Positions 63,940 to 64,000 of a stretch of DNA of 64,000 nucleotides are shown one piece after another (within the stretch, counting starts at the first letter, position 1; each line of letters begins with the position of its first letter). The position numbers and the translations under genes were made by a program. This DNA comes from Caulobacter sp. BK020 (GTDB lineage: Bacteria > Pseudomonadota > Alphaproteobacteria > Caulobacterales > Caulobacteraceae): assembly GCF_004342605.1 (NCBI RefSeq), contig NZ_SLZL01000002.1, positions 186,001 through 250,000 on the forward strand. Direction: 5' to 3'. The notes under the pieces are model-generated. The model was given only the letters and a program-made list of their open reading frames with translations. It did not search any database and had not been told where the DNA came from.

Positions 63940-64000
63940 CTAGTGGACCGCCGAGGTGTCCGCCACCCGGGTGGGGCGAGGGGCCAGCCAGATGATGAAG
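63940..64000 (-). CDS. C-terminal end of a probable DHA2/EmrB-type drug efflux transporter (cut by window)
   Basis: On the minus strand the frame entering at the window edge reads FIIWLAPRPTRVADTSAVH and stops with TAG at 63942-63940. A last hydrophobic helix running into LAPRP is typical of EmrB/QacA-family ends. With the adjacent TetR gene this suggests an efflux pump, but only 19 residues are visible. Confidence 0.5.
   Translation of the reverse strand, partial: FIIWLAPRPTRVADTSAVH

Overview
The window is a very GC-rich chromosomal segment from an alphaproteobacterium, most likely Caulobacter or a close relative. The reasons are the gene neighbourhood (secG-pyrG, eno, an FtsB-like gene, a split pdhA/pdhB/pdhC/lpd cluster, lipA), the abundance of TonB-dependent receptors (three complete ones), extracytoplasmic-type regulation, and palindromic intergenic repeats carrying GANTC sites. 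I saw no rRNA, tRNA, CRISPR array, prophage or insertion sequence.

Layout. 1-6.4 kb is housekeeping: secG (partial), pyrG with a small atypical membrane gene overlapping its stop, rpmF, a double-domain aspartyl protease, eno, then a palindromic repeat. 6.7-13.4 kb holds ftsB-like and the pyruvate dehydrogenase genes, interrupted by a GFA-domain gene and a glutathione peroxidase. 13.4-25 kb is mixed: DoxX, an Aas-like acyl-ACP synthetase, an alpha/beta-hydrolase-fold lipoprotein without the usual serine, lipA, a RatA/Coq10-type START protein, an enoyl-CoA hydratase, a GGDEF protein, a GT61 glycosyltransferase, an RhlE-type RNA helicase and a YcaQ-type glycosylase.

25.2-35.6 kb is the most striking accessory block: a minus-strand operon TonB receptor > flavin-dependent halogenase-like enzyme > GH3 glycosidase > acetyl-ester hydrolase, with divergent plus-strand SapC and JmjC/cupin-like genes. 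It looks like a glycan-uptake locus carrying an unexplained redox module. A hairpin plus T-tract between receptor and halogenase probably lowers expression of the downstream genes. 35.6-42.9 kb has two GntR/FadR regulators and a LacI regulator - MFS transporter - GH15 glucoamylase set resembling the Caulobacter maltose locus.

42.9-53.3 kb is a complete B12/cobinamide uptake and nucleotide-loop assembly locus. A cobalamin riboswitch precedes a ten-gene, mostly overlapping minus-strand operon (btuB, cobC, cobO, btuF, btuC, btuD, cbiB, cobT, cobS, tyrosine-phosphatase-like gene), with cobU/cobP divergent. The last gene is a good candidate for the alpha-ribazole-phosphate phosphatase otherwise missing from the set.

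53.3-64 kb: an unassigned 700-base stretch with stem-loops, a TauD-family dioxygenase, an orphan modB facing a ModE-type regulator across a Mo-box-like palindrome, a second copy of the palindromic repeat, an iron-type sigma/FecR/TonB-receptor set preceded by two Fur-box-like palindromes, a glycosyltransferase/deacetylase pair, a TetR regulator and the tail of a probable drug-efflux pump.
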